Assembly (NCBI GenBank): GCA_002812745.2
Contig: NCSJ02000112.1
Coordinates: 62,001-126,000, forward strand
Reading direction: 5' to 3'
Source of the DNA: Scytalidium lignicola
Taxonomy: Eukaryota; Ascomycota; Leotiomycetes
Length of the DNA: 64,000 nt
Positions within the stretch are counted from its first letter, which is position 1; the number at the start of each line of letters is the position of its first letter. The notes below the pieces were generated by a model. The model did not search any database and was not told the origin of the DNA. It saw only the letters and a list, made by a program, of their open reading frames with translations. Made by a program: the position numbers and the translations under genes. Below are positions 11,610 through 23,711 of the stretch, one piece after another.

Positions 11610-13551
11610 TCAAGATCTCCCTAGCACAGCATTGGTAGCTAAAATCTCAATGCGTCTCTTATATAGTTTCATTATGTGGGACATAGGATCACCCCAGATC
11701 ACAGTTCTTAGAATCTGATCATCAATAACTTGAGCGATGACACCTTCGTTCATTCTATCCGATTCTGAATATTTCTTCTTCTTACCAGAGTGGTGACTTT
11801 CATCTGGTGGCGCAACACCTCGTAATAACACAATTCGACCGGCGTTGCTAAGTGTTGCAGGAGGGACGGGCCATATTGGTTTTGGTACCGTATTCGCGGT
11901 TGATATAGGAGTCTTGTGCTGTTTCGGCGAAGGTCGATTTTTGTCTCCTGTTAGGGAAATGCTTGATTTCGAGCCTGCACTACCGGATATATAAGGCAGT
12001 AGCTTCTGCGACTGAACAGAGCTCATATTCGGCACTGGGCTCGTATATAAGTTCAACAGACTCTTGACATACTTCTTTTCTGCCCTGCAAACCGGATCAC
12101 CCTCGTTCACAAAACTTAGAAAGAGCCACTTCCTCCTCTCACCCCTCTCTTCCCCTTTCCCTAGCGGCAATAAACTAACCGGTGGTGCGCCAAATGTGAT
12201 ACAATGAACCCGTCTAAAACATCCTGTCAGAATATTGAGTTCTGATTCTGCTTCCGGGGAAGTAGATAGCATATGCGAATACAAAAGGGCAGCGACAGCC
12301 CCACCAGCAGAGTGTCCCGTTATGAGCAGAGAGTAGGAAGATCTAGACGGATTTTCTTCCAATAGGTAGCGGATACGAGCAGCCATCATTTTGATGGTCT
12401 TACGGGCTACACTGAGAAAGCCTGCATGACAGAGGTTACCAGGGTCGTCCTGACTCTGGTTAGCTACTTTATCTCGAATAAGGGATATATCACGTGAACA
12501 GTATTGCCATTGTTATAGACCAGGGATCGAGACTCACCAGAAATCCATCAGGACTAGCCGGTGCTGATTTTAAATTGACGGCCCAATCCATAAATGTCTG
12601 AGTTCCTCTGATTGCAAAAATAATCGTATTCATTGCATCCATAGGTACGGATTTTACCACCATGGCCTTGGTGCCCATTCGCCAGTCTGCGTCGACGTGG
12701 GTTTCACGTTCATTTCCTATGGGTTTGTTGTATACATCCTCAGAATACTTAGCTGCCAGACTCAGTAAGGGAAAGGTTTCAATGTATCTGGGTATATAGG
12801 TTAATAACATGTGACATATGAAGCACGACAAGGGATGAACGCACAATTTCAATGGCGGTAGGTTCTCAGACAGTCTCGAATTTGCGTAGTGATTAACCTT
12901 CTTGAAGTAATTTCCGGTTGTGATGGTCACAGTTGATGGTTGTGCATCTGAAATCCCTCTTCTTTTCTCTTTTCCAATATCCTTGCTCCGTGTATTGGAA
13001 TCATTCTGCTCTTGGTAATAGTAACCTGGCGAGGTCTGCTGTGGTGGCTGAAAGACGGCCAATTCATTCTCATCACCGCTAAACTTCCCTCCATCAATGG
13101 ATGTTATGACGGCATTGAACTTAGAGGATATAAGATCACATAGCTGGGGGCCTTGGTTGGGATATTGTGTATCATGAGGCTGCCATAGCGTGAGCGGCCC
13201 GCCCGAAGCATGTGGCTCATCCAGGAGCAAGTTTGTTACAGAATTGAACATGTTTGCCATAACACAGCCAGATCGTGCAGGTCTCGCAGGCAGTGGAGGA
13301 GGGAGGATGTAATTTTGGGGGATAAAGACAGGCTGGTAAGGGTACGCTGAGGAACCTTGCCAGCCCTGTGCTGGGTGTGGACCACTAAAGCCTTGTGGAT
13401 GGAAGGCAGGAGAGCTCTGTTGCTGATATTGCCAGTTCGGTTGGTGAGTTATAATTCCATATTGTGGTTGTTGGTGAAGAGCGATGGTGCTGTAGTTAGG
13501 GTACATCCCCAAGTGCGGCTCTTGTCTCTTCGACTTTCCGAAGATGACCAT
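11610..13551 (-). CDS. class 3 lipase / alpha-beta hydrolase
   Basis: Proposed exons: 13551-12845, 12787-12538 and 12455-11610, 600 aa. The catalytic Ser is in GHSAGG (about residue 364), preceded by the fungal motif FAIRGTQTFMDWAVN, matching lipase class 3 / diacylglycerol-lipase-like hydrolases. The N-terminal 200 residues are Gln/Pro-rich and probably disordered. The second intron (82 bp) joins PDGFL to SQDDPGNLCHAGF. The first intron (57 bp, donor GTGCGT, acceptor CCCAG) is a multiple of three without stops, so it is invisible in an ORF scan; removing it gives LPPLKLYIETFPLL, which fits the family. An in-frame ATG at 13656 is possible, but the 13551 start (MVIFGKSK) looks more family-like. 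Substrate is unknown. Confidence 0.8.
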
Positions 13552-15055
13552 CTTCAAAACTTCTGCCAATGAGTACAGTTTTCTTATACACTTGCAAGCC
13601 TTACATTCCGATCTTCGGTGCAGGCTTCCAATTGAGCTTAGATCATCCTTTCTCAAGCTTCTCGAGCTTAAGCTTAATCATGAAGTCTCCCCTTTATCTA
13701 GCCACGAATGTAGCAAGACGTTTAAAAATGGGGGAAAGAAAAAATGCCAGAAATACGGAGGAGCCACGACCTTTCATATGTTCCGCAATCGAAGTATAGC
13801 ATGGATGGCTTAAAGTGCGCCTAGAATGCTTGAAATGCAGTGCGTCTTCGATCAATTACACCGATTACAGCGTGTGATTGGCCCCTGGCTGCTGCGCCTT
13901 GCTGCTATTTCAGTGGCGGAGAGCGCCCGGGTTCGACATTCCAGGCGCATCGCAATGCAGGTTGCCAACATAACCAGGACTAGAGATTAGTGTAGCAATT
14001 GTAGCAATCCAATGGGCGATGCATTCATAAAAGGGTCCTGACCAAATCCTTCCATTCGTCATGCTCGTATGTTCACAAAAAAGTGTCAAAATGCGAGCCT
14101 TGGAATTTCTTTGCCTGTTGAGGGTCGACGTTGTGATAAGGTTCAGCAGCTGACGTATGTCAACCCCGGGTTCCGAGAATGTGTTCTCACACCACTGCTG
14201 ACTGTACACTGCACGTTACAACGTTAGTCCAGCACTAGTGTAGTAGTATCAAGACATGAGGCACCATGATGGGGATCTCGCTCACCGAGGATCTGGTCAC
14301 TGGTCCAACGCCCATGATGATCAACGAGATTCTGGGCTGCACCTCACCGAAGCGGTTCTTCTACGCCGATCAAGCCAAGAGAGGAGCTAATTAGTGACTA
14401 ATCGATATAGAATCAGGAATAATAGAGTGTCCAGATCGTTGCTAAAACAGGCACTCACAACCACTGCCGCAATCCAAGGCAGCAATAGACGCCTCTCAAT
14501 ATGAGATATTTTGCGATCTTTATTGCTTCCCTAGTTAGGGCACTTAACTCTACATTATTATCACTTCATCTCTCCACCACAATTTTCTAGCAAAGTGGGA
14601 AATGGCCACCGCTATTCTTAGTACTGTCTTCCTGCGTAGTATTTGTTCGACATTAGGAGTTTTGAAAATGAAACTTGCATCTCATGGGTTGCTTCGTTCC
14701 TGGTATGGCTATAGTACTGTGTTGCTCTTAACTTTGTCTCAGCCTCTAGTTTATGATCAATATGCTAGACCTAATAGAACTGTGTATTTCAGTGGATATG
14801 AAAACTCCTAAACTTAGAAGTGGGCGAATACAAAGTAAAGTAGGTTTGCAAAAAGCAAAGTGCGTAGTATAATACGGGAAGTTGAAGAAAAAAATAAGTG
14901 GATCCACATCGCACGAGTGAACGTCTAGGGTTGAATTATAGCACAGCTAAAACGCAATGTTATACAGCCATAAACTACAACATATTTACCCGAAAATCTG
15001 TACTAGCTCCCTTATCTTTTAAACTAAAACTAAGACAAGTAGCTTCATGATCAAC
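13552..15055. other. 1.5 kb intergenic, nothing recognised
   Basis: Upstream flank of the lipase and 3' flank of the CCDC47-like gene. Short ORFs at 13910-14209 and 14602-14811 have no domain features. Confidence 0.5.
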
Positions 15056-16504
15056 CTATGCTTTCATAGTCTGCTTCTTCTGGCTCTTCCTCAACTCCTT
15101 CTCCTTCTCCTTCTCAAGGTACTTCTTCTGCGCCTTGGCATCAAGTGCCTTTAATTCCAGGTCCCTCTTCAGTTTCTTTGCTTTCTCCCTTTCAAGAGCT
15201 CTCTCCTCAGCCTTTTCTTCCTCATCGGCTTTTTGAAGTTTGCGGATTGTCTCCTCGCGAGTGGCACGGACCTTGCGCATAACCTCGGGCCGGAAATGGG
15301 CAGATTGGACAAGGATATCGGGCAAACGTAAGAAGTATTCAAAGAGCGGGAGCACAGAAGAGTAGTCATCTGAGGATGGAACCTTGATCGAGAGGTAAAG
15401 ACGCTTCTTCGGGGTAGTGTCATCAAGACTATTATTCTATGTCAGTTGCATCTAGGTTATGAAAGGAGGGGTATGTATATATATGACTTACGTGACTGGT
15501 TTATCAGCAGGCTGGTCAGTGATAATAAGATGCTCTAAAAGATCTCCTGCCTTCTCTACCGCAGCTACAAGCTCAGGAGTTAGAAGAAGATCCGTTACTT
15601 CGGCGCTTTCAGTCATAACCGTGGCCCAGTTTGGAAGCTTGGCATTATCCTTAGTAGTAGTAATTGAAACATCATATCTCTCGTCCCTCAGCTGCTTCAT
15701 AGTGTCCTTGTGCACAACAGCCCACACGAACCCATCATAAGAGCTCTTTGTGTCTTTTCGGAGCTCTTGCGCACCTGGAATTTGCCCTGGGACTGTGAGA
15801 GCTTCCTTCCCATCAAAAGGATAAATAGTGGTATGCATGCGCTCGACTGGTGCAGGCATCGAGTCAAAGAACAGACTCAAGCCATAATCCATGACCATGA
15901 TAAATGGATTGTACCGCTTAAACAAGTTCACGTTAATATCCACAAATGCTACATTCTGGCGTCCAGTGGCGTATGTTGCAAAGTCCTGTGGGGATTTCTC
16001 CTTCAGCAACTTCTTTACTAACTCCTGGTTATCAAGGCCGTCCGTACTCCGTCCCGTGAACCCAACCGAGGCAAATTCCTTCTGAAGGGCTGGAGCAATT
16101 GCGACACTCCACTTCTTGGCTTTGCGACGGTTGACGCGTGTGCCATAGAGGTGGACCGCGGCGATGACGAAGATGATGACTAGGATGATTCCCTCTTGCT
16201 GGAAATCACTCCACGTATAGCGCTCATGTAGATTATACCATTTCGTGTAGGGGACTGCGCTTCCGGTGGAGGAAGCTGCAGCAGCAGCAGCAGCACTGGT
16301 TCCAGCAGGGTCGACCGCAATATCGACTGGAGAAGGCTCAGGGGCCTCCGCGAAGTCGGCGAAGTCTGCAGTTGGCAAGGGAGTTAATTTTGTACTACAT
16401 TTGGAATCGTGCGATGTTTGGGTGTGCTAACCTGCGTCACCAGATGGAACAGGTGATGCCGATGGCTTTGAGCCTCCGAAAAGGCCTTCTAGTATTCCTG
16501 CCAT
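15056..16504 (-). CDS. CCDC47-like ER membrane protein (DUF1682)
   Basis: Three exons, 16504-16432, 16365-15492 and 15428-15056, 439 aa. A short acidic/Ser N-terminus (MAGILEGLFGG) is followed by a poly-Ala stretch, one membrane helix (IILVIIFVIAAVHLYG, about residues 80-96), a conserved lumenal/cytosolic domain (KYNPFIMVMDYGLSLFFDS type) and a highly charged Lys/Glu C-terminal coiled coil (REKAKKLKRDLELKALDAK). This is the arrangement of CCDC47, a subunit of the PAT chaperone complex of the multipass translocon in animals. A role in membrane-protein insertion or ER calcium in this fungus is inference from family. Exon 1 is too short to find by ORF length; splicing gives a continuous SGDADFADFAEA. 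Confidence 0.85.
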
Positions 16505-17492
16505 CTTTGCTGGGGAACGGACACAAGCCAATTGATGACTGCGAGTTGTGTGATGCTCTGGCCTCGAAGCAGACACAAAAGATGGGGAGCTTGGGGTTCG
16601 TGAATGGCACTAACCCCTCTAGGGACTGGTGTGGTTGAAGGTTTACGGAGGGCACTAGTCTACTTTGGTTGAATTACAAATTTCCAACGCCGCTTTACTT
16701 AAGACGGGGTCCCCAAGGCCAATACTGCTCGCCATTTTTAGGACCAGGGGTTGTTCGGACAACCGCCGAACCTTTCCGAGGATAAACGCCCATATGATGA
16801 CCTCCATTGCGGTTGTTTCCGGGGATGGGACCATCAAACCATGCAGCGCAGAAGTATAATTGACCAGTCTCTACACAGACAGTGTTCTCGAAACTACAGA
16901 GAATCTATGATCTCTCTGTTGCGCGAGATTACTTGCTTGCTGTGATTGACCGGTACGTGACATCTTTGTTGTCAAAGCTGTTGAAGTTATCCATTTCCCG
17001 TCGCTCACGTGCTCTTATTTACTTTCGTCCTGCGTTGCTATATGCGTATTCCTTTTACCCGAAATTCACTTTCTATGCAGAGATCGGCTCATCGATTTAT
17101 TCTGCCTTTGCTCATGTTTCTTCAGAATACCAAAATTCATTCCTCGACGCCACATACATGGAAGTCTCCTCTTTGGCTGTCTCACCAACCACCAACTTGA
17201 GCTACTAACTGACTTCATGGTCTGGCCGTTCTCTCAAATTCATCACCGCTGTTTCCCCTCATCTAAAGCCCCATCTGGCAATGTGAGGTATATGGCACCA
17301 CTATATCCTCAGATATATATTTGGTTCATTGCTTTTACCATTATCTTCTCGTGACTCCTACTCTTTTGTGCTTTGCGTTGAGTGTTTATTTACGTTTGTG
17401 CTTAAGATTCTCGTTCACGGACGTTGAAGCCAAGTTTTGACAGTCCACTCATTTTCAGATGTACTAATACCTATTCCAGTACATCCTCTACC
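16505..17492. promoter_or_regulatory. divergent intergenic region, CCDC47 / haspin
   Basis: About 1 kb between two divergent start codons. Small ORFs are present but not domain-like. A 6-bp stem with a TCGG loop is at 16749-16764. No clear core promoter element. Confidence 0.4.
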
Positions 17493-19158
17493 ATGGAGAG
17501 ACCCAGGACCCGGACCTATGGGTCTAAACGGTCCTCCAGGACGACCGCCGCCGCCGCTGCCATTTTTGGCCCCACTGTCGTTCCCTCCTCCACTACTCAG
17601 CGTGTGACCATAGAATTCTCACGACATCCACTTAATGACATTACCGAGTCCCTTAGCAAGTTGCACCTTGAAGGTGGTAGCGGTGATGACCGTGAGGGTT
17701 TCAACAGCAGTTATCAAAATGGTGATGCTATTAAAAATGGAAACGCTGCAAAAAGTGCTCCAGCTAGAACAACCTCAAAGCAAGAGACGCACCAAGAACC
17801 TCACCGCGAACCAACGGAGTGCGATTTCAAGGATGAATCGACTAAGTTGCTCCGACCCCTTCTAGATGCATATCAGAAAGACCGAGGCTATCCGTTACAT
17901 GTCAGAAGCTGGGATGATCTCCTACCAGCAGACGTCAAAATCGAGAAGATTGCGGAAGCATCATATGCAGAAGTCTATCGTCTTTCAAATGAATTTGGAA
18001 CCTCTATAATCAAGGTTATGCAACTGAAGACGACGGCCAATAATGAATCAGCCGAATCATACACTGCGCTAGATGTTGAAAGTGTTGTCTCAGAATTCCG
18101 CATCATGAACGCTGTTACCGAGATCCCCGGGTTTGTCGAGTTCAAAGACGCTCATTTAGTCAAAGGCCGCCCACCTTCCAGCATCAGCAAAGCATACTAT
18201 GATTTCATTACAGCAAAGGCACCAAAATCCTACGTATCGAGCTTTCCGGAACCGAAATCATTCAATGATGAGTCGATATTCTTCTTTATTGAACTAGGCG
18301 ACGCAGGAGTCGTACTCGATAAAGTTCTTCTAGAAGACATAGATATTGTATGGGATATGTTTTTGGGTGTTGTTATTGCTCTGAGTCGGGCAGAAGTTCT
18401 ACTAAAGTTTGAAGTGAGTTATTGACCCTATGTGAAGAACTAGAAGTCACACTCTTGGTTAAATTCCCTTGTTTAAAATTGACTGCTACTGTTTCTGTCC
18501 AGTGCAGATCTCGGCAACATAATACTCGGCGCTAACATTTAAAAAGCATAGAGACTTACACGAGAGCAATATATGTGTAAAGGGAACACGACATGAGCCA
18601 CCTCCGCACCCTAAAGATCCCAGAAGCCGTTTAAAGTATGGTTTCTCTGGTTTCGAAATTACACTCCTTGATTACGGTCTCTCTCGAGCAACTCTGCCAA
18701 ATAATGACACTGTATTCTTTGATCTTGAAAAGGACCTGGAAATTTTCCGTGGCGATTCTCGAATGCATAATACTCTCCAGTTTGAAACATACCGCCGAAT
18801 GCGAACTTACCTCTTCACAGGCACTCGTACCTGCCATCCCAAACGGTGGCACGATGACGCATCGCGTGAGCTAAACAATGGTCATACTTGGAAAGAATTT
18901 GTGCCGTATAGTAATGTCCTTTGGATTCGAGCTATTCTTCATTATCTTATAAAGACGTGGACTGGAAACAAGGATGTTCTCAAAAAGTTTAAAAGGGATA
19001 TTTTGGAGTTGGAGCACAGGTTACATCCAAGAGTGACGGTCGAGGATGGTGCATTCGAAACTGCCCACGGAGTATTGGAGTTTATCGTTGAGCAAGGTTG
19101 GGTCACGGAACAGCAGCTGAAAGGCATGGATGGGGACAGTTCACGGCTTAGCATGTAA
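17493..19158 (+). CDS. haspin-type Ser/Thr kinase
   Basis: Two exons, 17493-18413 and 18547-19158, 510 aa. Haspin phosphorylates histone H3 Thr3 at mitotic centromeres. The N-terminus is disordered (residues 1-130); the kinase domain follows, with IAEASYAEVY as the Gly loop, Lys in SIIKVMQLK, catalytic loop FEHRDLHESN built across the 133-bp intron, and LLDYGLSRA. Haspins carry a DYT-type motif in place of DFG; here it is DYG. The MRTYLFTGTR and PYSNVLWIRAILHYL segments also match haspin C-lobes. The start at 17493 (MERPRTRTYG) is preferred over an in-frame ATG at 17424 because it begins the basic, family-like N-terminus. Confidence 0.88.
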
Positions 19159-19726
19159 CAGGCCATAATCGACGCTGTCAATATCATGGGACTTAAGGGA
19201 TTTGGAGATATCAATATTCGGTGAACAAAATAGGCAAACATCTGGTATTTGGGGATCCAGAGGGATGATGGACTTCTTGCTTTGAAAGGCGTTATTATGG
19301 CATGGAAGGAAGCTTATGTGCATAATATCCGGCGTTTTTGTCATTCTTGTATTCAAAAATTAGGAACTTTTAATACCATTAATCCCAAGAGCCTTGCAGT
19401 ATTGCTGGCGGAATCTGGGTATAAGAAACCAAGCATTTGAATAAGTTATATCTAGTTATAATCACTGATCGCTTTTCTATTTGCAAATTTATATTGTATT
19501 GTCAAGGTGAGCGTCTCATGGTGCGAAGAAGGTGTGATTATCTTTGTTGACAGACAGCAATGTATTGAGCTTCACAGACGGACTTAGGATGTTCAACAAT
19601 GTTGATCATTATTTGTGTCAGATAGATCTCAATTATTTATAACAACCACCAGCACCTCATAAAACTTAATATCTTTACATGTATTAGAAGATATATCTAT
19701 ATAATATACATTCATCATATGCCTAT
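19159..19726. other. convergent intergenic region
   Basis: 3' flanks of haspin and the PPR gene; AT-rich, with one short unsupported ORF at 19249-19440. Confidence 0.5.
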
Positions 19727-22228
19727 TCATTGCCCTCCACTGTTTGCAATTCTATTAACAGTGGGCTGTGGAAGGTTTCCACTTCCTCCACGACGCATTC
19801 TTCGCTTGGTATGACCAGTTTTCTCGATTGCTTGCCTCAAATCTAGTCCGGGAAATGCCGGACTACCCAATGCGATGTCAATTTCCTTGGCCATCTCCTC
19901 AAGCTTCAGACGATTTCTCGCTCTCGCAGCTCTATTATACAATCTGTTTGATTGTCCTGGCCCGTAGTATATGAGAAGACGATTAAAGATGGCGCTTCTG
20001 ATCGCCGCAGAATCGATATCAACCCCGTGTTGGCTAAGCTTCTTCAAGAGAAGTATACCTCTAGTAAACGAGTATTGAGATGATTTCCCACCATTAATCA
20101 ACCTGAGAGAGTTGGGTTGTCCTTCCTGGCGGGCAAGCCCATGTATAAAACCCCACTCCACAATCGCCTTCTGTAAGGAGACAGGGAAGAGGATACGCAA
20201 AGGGTGCAGAGGATGTGACGTAGAAACCTGAACTGGTGGTGTTCGCCGCTGATATTTAGGTTTGTAGCCCAACGGTTCTTTCCTAGCAGAGTCTCTCGAT
20301 TGGGCATACCAGGATACTAGAAAGATAGACAGTCTATCAAGCTCATCAAATCGACCTAGCATCCCAAGCCTCCGAATTATTTCTCTCCAGTAAGTGATAG
20401 GGACGAATCCACCGGAATTGAGAATGTCGATTAAAACATTGATTCCCATACTCAAGTCATCTACGGAATTTGGTTCCGAAACTGGTGCTCGTCCCCGCTG
20501 TCGAGGTCGTAAGAGTGTTCGGAGAATATAGCCAACAGTCTTTGCTCTCACAGGGATACCACTTATATTCATATTGGACAATGTTTCGAGCATGGCGGGA
20601 ATATCGCGGCGAGTCACCTGGCTTATCAACGTATGATTCTGAATCTCTGTATCATAAGATTCGCTACCAAGGAGTCGTATAGCCAACGTCCTTCTATACT
20701 GCGACCAATCCTGATTCTTCGCATAATGTGAGAGCAATGCTTCCTGCAACTTCCAATCTTCTAGAGCATCCGGGTGTTGGTCACTTGATAGCAAACCTTC
20801 AAGAAAACCAGAGTTTCCCTTGCGTGCAAACTCTTCTATTGCTCTCGAGTAGTATGAGCTACCAATAGAGATGCCAAGTTGCCTTAACTGGTCGATCCTT
20901 TTGTAGACAATTTTACAATCCGTATCTCGTAGTGCAATAGCCTGTAATGAGAGCGGCCCAATCTCTTGGACCCCAAGAGCATGTATGGTATTGATTGCAA
21001 GATCAAGAGACACCCACTTTGTGGCAAACCATCGAGCTCCTAAGTTATCATTGTAGGGTTTGACTTTCACATGAAACGTCTGACCATGAATAAGATTCAT
21101 GACCTCCCTTGATATAGTGTTGTAGCCATTTAATGTAGATGACATCAGAGGGCCAAACGGGACTGCTTTATCTACAAGGCTTTTCGTGACCTGGCTAGCC
21201 TTTTCGCGATCATAAACAGCTAGATGAAGAATAAGCGGCTCGACCATTTTCGGTTCTAAAGGGGGGTCGTTGTGTCGCATGAGTAGAAAATGCCATTCAA
21301 ATGCTGCATTAAAATCTTCCTGGTCGCACAACACCGGTATTACATTTGCATAGATACCTCGATAGTTGTTCTTCTTGTAAATTGTTTTCAAAACGCTGAG
21401 ATCACCGCCCTTAAGCACCATTTGGTGGAACATATTTGCAAAATCCTTCGGATCTGGTGGGTGGTCTTTAATCAATATATGGTGCCAGTTTATAGCCTCC
21501 TGGCCGCGCCCTTTTAGCAGTAGACGTTGGATAATGGAAATATATAAAAGAGGCCATCGTTCCCCAGATAACTGGTAAATATTATCTGCGTACTCCCATA
21601 TTGCATGAAGAAGCATTTCATGTTGAACACCAGCACTTATGAACGCCGTCCAAAATATCGAGGCCAGAGGTCCTTCGGTAGGTATTCGCACCCCCTTCTT
21701 TCTCATAGCATTCCATATCACCTTGGTGCCATTGCTGCCGTATATTCTTTGCCTGTATTCCAATAGACATACCCATAACCTCAGATCACTGCTGTATCTC
21801 GCTAGGTCAACAAGACGCTGCCTTGATGTGGAACGCGCACCCAAGTCCGATTCAAATTCAAGTTCGTCTTCTTTCCATATTTTCCCATCACAGATCCCAC
21901 TACCTTTATCAGATTGAGCTGCGCTCCGTAAAGGATAGTTCCCACCATCCTCAGTGAGAGCTTCATTGAGATGTGAATAACCAGCCCTACGTAAGATCTC
22001 ATTGAGGCGACTCTCTATATCGTAGGTGCTGTCAGTTTTCTTGGCTGCTACTCGTCGAATTGGTGTAGCTATACTCGTATAGAGTCGTCTGGAGCTGTCC
22101 TTTTGGCAGACACATCGTCTACATTCTGCTGAAGTTATATGAAGAGGGATCGAAGCATTGCCGATTAAGTATGCCAAAAGCTCAATCGAGGAGGGCCGTT
22201 TAAGGAGTCTTTCTAGGGCCGGGCGCAT
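19727..22228 (-). CDS. PPR-like mitochondrial protein, 833 aa
   Basis: One long exon. The N-terminus is basic with few acidic residues and could be a mitochondrial presequence. The body is a succession of helical segments with PPR-like spacing (for example VWNAMRKKGVRIPTEGPL, INWHHILIKDHPPDPKDF, LIDILNSGGFVPITYW), and the C-terminus is basic (HTKRRMRRGG). PPR proteins bind organellar RNA and act in processing, stability or translation. Repeats are degenerate, so the count and the RNA target cannot be read. It shares a 276-bp promoter head-to-head with COX7, a nuclear subunit of a mitochondrial complex; a role in respiratory gene expression is inference. I cannot name an orthologue. Confidence 0.75.
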   Translation of the reverse strand: MRPALERLLKRPSSIELLAYLIGNASIPLHITSAECRRCVCQKDSSRRLYTSIATPIRRVAAKKTDSTYDIESRLNEILRRAGYSHLNEALTEDGGNYPLRSAAQSDKGSGICDGKIWKEDELEFESDLGARSTSRQRLVDLARYSSDLRLWVCLLEYRQRIYGSNGTKVIWNAMRKKGVRIPTEGPLASIFWTAFISAGVQHEMLLHAIWEYADNIYQLSGERWPLLYISIIQRLLLKGRGQEAINWHHILIKDHPPDPKDFANMFHQMVLKGGDLSVLKTIYKKNNYRGIYANVIPVLCDQEDFNAAFEWHFLLMRHNDPPLEPKMVEPLILHLAVYDREKASQVTKSLVDKAVPFGPLMSSTLNGYNTISREVMNLIHGQTFHVKVKPYNDNLGARWFATKWVSLDLAINTIHALGVQEIGPLSLQAIALRDTDCKIVYKRIDQLRQLGISIGSSYYSRAIEEFARKGNSGFLEGLLSSDQHPDALEDWKLQEALLSHYAKNQDWSQYRRTLAIRLLGSESYDTEIQNHTLISQVTRRDIPAMLETLSNMNISGIPVRAKTVGYILRTLLRPRQRGRAPVSEPNSVDDLSMGINVLIDILNSGGFVPITYWREIIRRLGMLGRFDELDRLSIFLVSWYAQSRDSARKEPLGYKPKYQRRTPPVQVSTSHPLHPLRILFPVSLQKAIVEWGFIHGLARQEGQPNSLRLINGGKSSQYSFTRGILLLKKLSQHGVDIDSAAIRSAIFNRLLIYYGPGQSNRLYNRAARARNRLKLEEMAKEIDIALGSPAFPGLDLRQAIEKTGHTKRRMRRGGSGNLPQPTVNRIANSGGQ

Positions 22229-22504
22229 TATTAAATTCTAATACCGAGGGCCTAGCATTATCGCAATTGCTGGCCTTCATAATTCCAACCCTCGGCCATA
22301 TTTTGAGGTTGCTCGTCTCCCATAATAATTCCTTATTTGTCCGCGTTACATTCTTGGGTAGCTTTCTCGGAATTATAGTAAGAAATTAGTCAGCCAATCG
22401 CTAAACGCCTGCTTCTCCCGAGCTTCATCTTTAAACATCGTCCCACCCAACAACTGATTCGAGAATACCTCAAAAGCTTTGTCTATTTCTCATCTACATA
22501 CACA
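22229..22504. promoter_or_regulatory. shared PPR / COX7 promoter with CCAAT box
   Basis: Only 276 bp separate the two divergent ATGs. CAGCCAATC at 22391-22399 holds a CCAAT pentamer, about 110 bp from the COX7 ATG. The HAP/CBC complex binds CCAAT and controls respiratory genes in fungi. An inverted CCGAGGG/CCCTCGG pair lies near the PPR side. Confidence 0.5.
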
Positions 22505-22976
22505 ATGGCTGGGTAAGTAATCAATTAACACCCGAGAAAGCGCCTACGTCGTTTGCGAAGCATGAAGTGGCTTAATATTATTATTCTGTCTCTACAGCTA
22601 CGACTTTGATCAGACCATTAAACATGAGTAAATAGCTAATTGTGCCTGGTTACAGCTTTGTCAACCGCGAGAACCGTGTTCCTCACTACCAACGCCTCTT
22701 CCAGCAAGGCCAGCAGCAGCATATTCGACAATGGATGCAGGTACGGAATACCCGATTTGCTGGACATCGAGGAGAAAGCTTCAGAAGGATCCTTGCTAAT
22801 TATGACTGATAGACTCCAAAGAGCAAAGTGCTCTTATACCCTTACTTTGCCTTGTTCTATGGTAGCCTTACTGGTAAGATTTCCTCTATGACATTATATT
22901 GGTAGCTCTCTAACAGTTTGAAGCCTCGGTGTACATGATGTCCCGACAAGTCCTTGGATACAAGACATGGGTGTAG
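22505..22976 (+). CDS. COX7: cytochrome c oxidase subunit 7 (VIIa-like)
   Basis: Five small exons that ORF length alone would miss: 22505-22512, 22598-22627, 22656-22740, 22813-22873 and 22924-22976. They assemble to 78 aa beginning MAGYDFDQTIKHDFVNREN. The C-terminal half, KVLLYPYFALFYGSLTASV, is a single transmembrane helix with the LYPF-type entry of yeast Cox7, and the end is VLGYKTWV. The protein is a structural subunit of complex IV in the inner mitochondrial membrane. All introns are GT-AG. The last acceptor is GAAG at 22922-22923; using the nearer ACAG would create a stop. Boundaries were deduced by hand and the identification is by similarity, so the exact symbol is slightly uncertain. 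Confidence 0.82.
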
Positions 22977-23711
22977 ACCTGATTGGTGGCTATGGAATTG
23001 GCAGTATTTTGATTGGGCACGAATGCTGAATGCCTAGAGAGGAAATGGCTGTGTATATTGATATATCACAATAGAGTTTCATAACCTTTACTTTACAGCA
23101 CCCACCGAGTTATACTAGAAGTCAGGCTATCTATCTCGCATTGATTTACTGGAATTGGCGACTGGTTGACAAATTTGCTAATTGTATGAAACGATGAATT
23201 CGACCTGGATCTCCCTTGTTTGAACACTATCACGACAGCAAGCTAAATATTTAGGTGCCTTCATTGTTATGCGTAATTTAATATCTGGAGTCAGAAATAT
23301 TTTTCAAGATATAGGCCGGAACAAACTGCCACTCAACTTGTCTATCCTGAATGGTTTTACTTATTTGGTGTACTTGTTCTAAGAGTATCGGAAAACATGT
23401 AAGGAAATAAAGAAACGGAAGGCACCAACTCTCGAGATTGTACAGGAAAGTTCTATGTTGGCTACGGAAAAGCTAAGTGTCGTTTGAAGAAGAGATATAT
23501 CCGTGATAGCAGAAGGAGAAAGGCACATTTCATTTTTAACAGCCGACCATATAAAGAGGGGAATGTTGCAATACTACTAACCACGGAAAGGTCGATTTAT
23601 GTTCATTTCAATTGTAATTAATACACATAATACACAAGTCTTCCAATCTTGTCTTGAAGTATGACTTCACATACCACAAATATCCATAACTTTAATAGAA
23701 CATCCATCTAA
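22977..23711. other. convergent intergenic region
   Basis: 3' flanks of COX7 and the RTT103-like gene. AT-rich; nothing else recognised. Confidence 0.5.
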
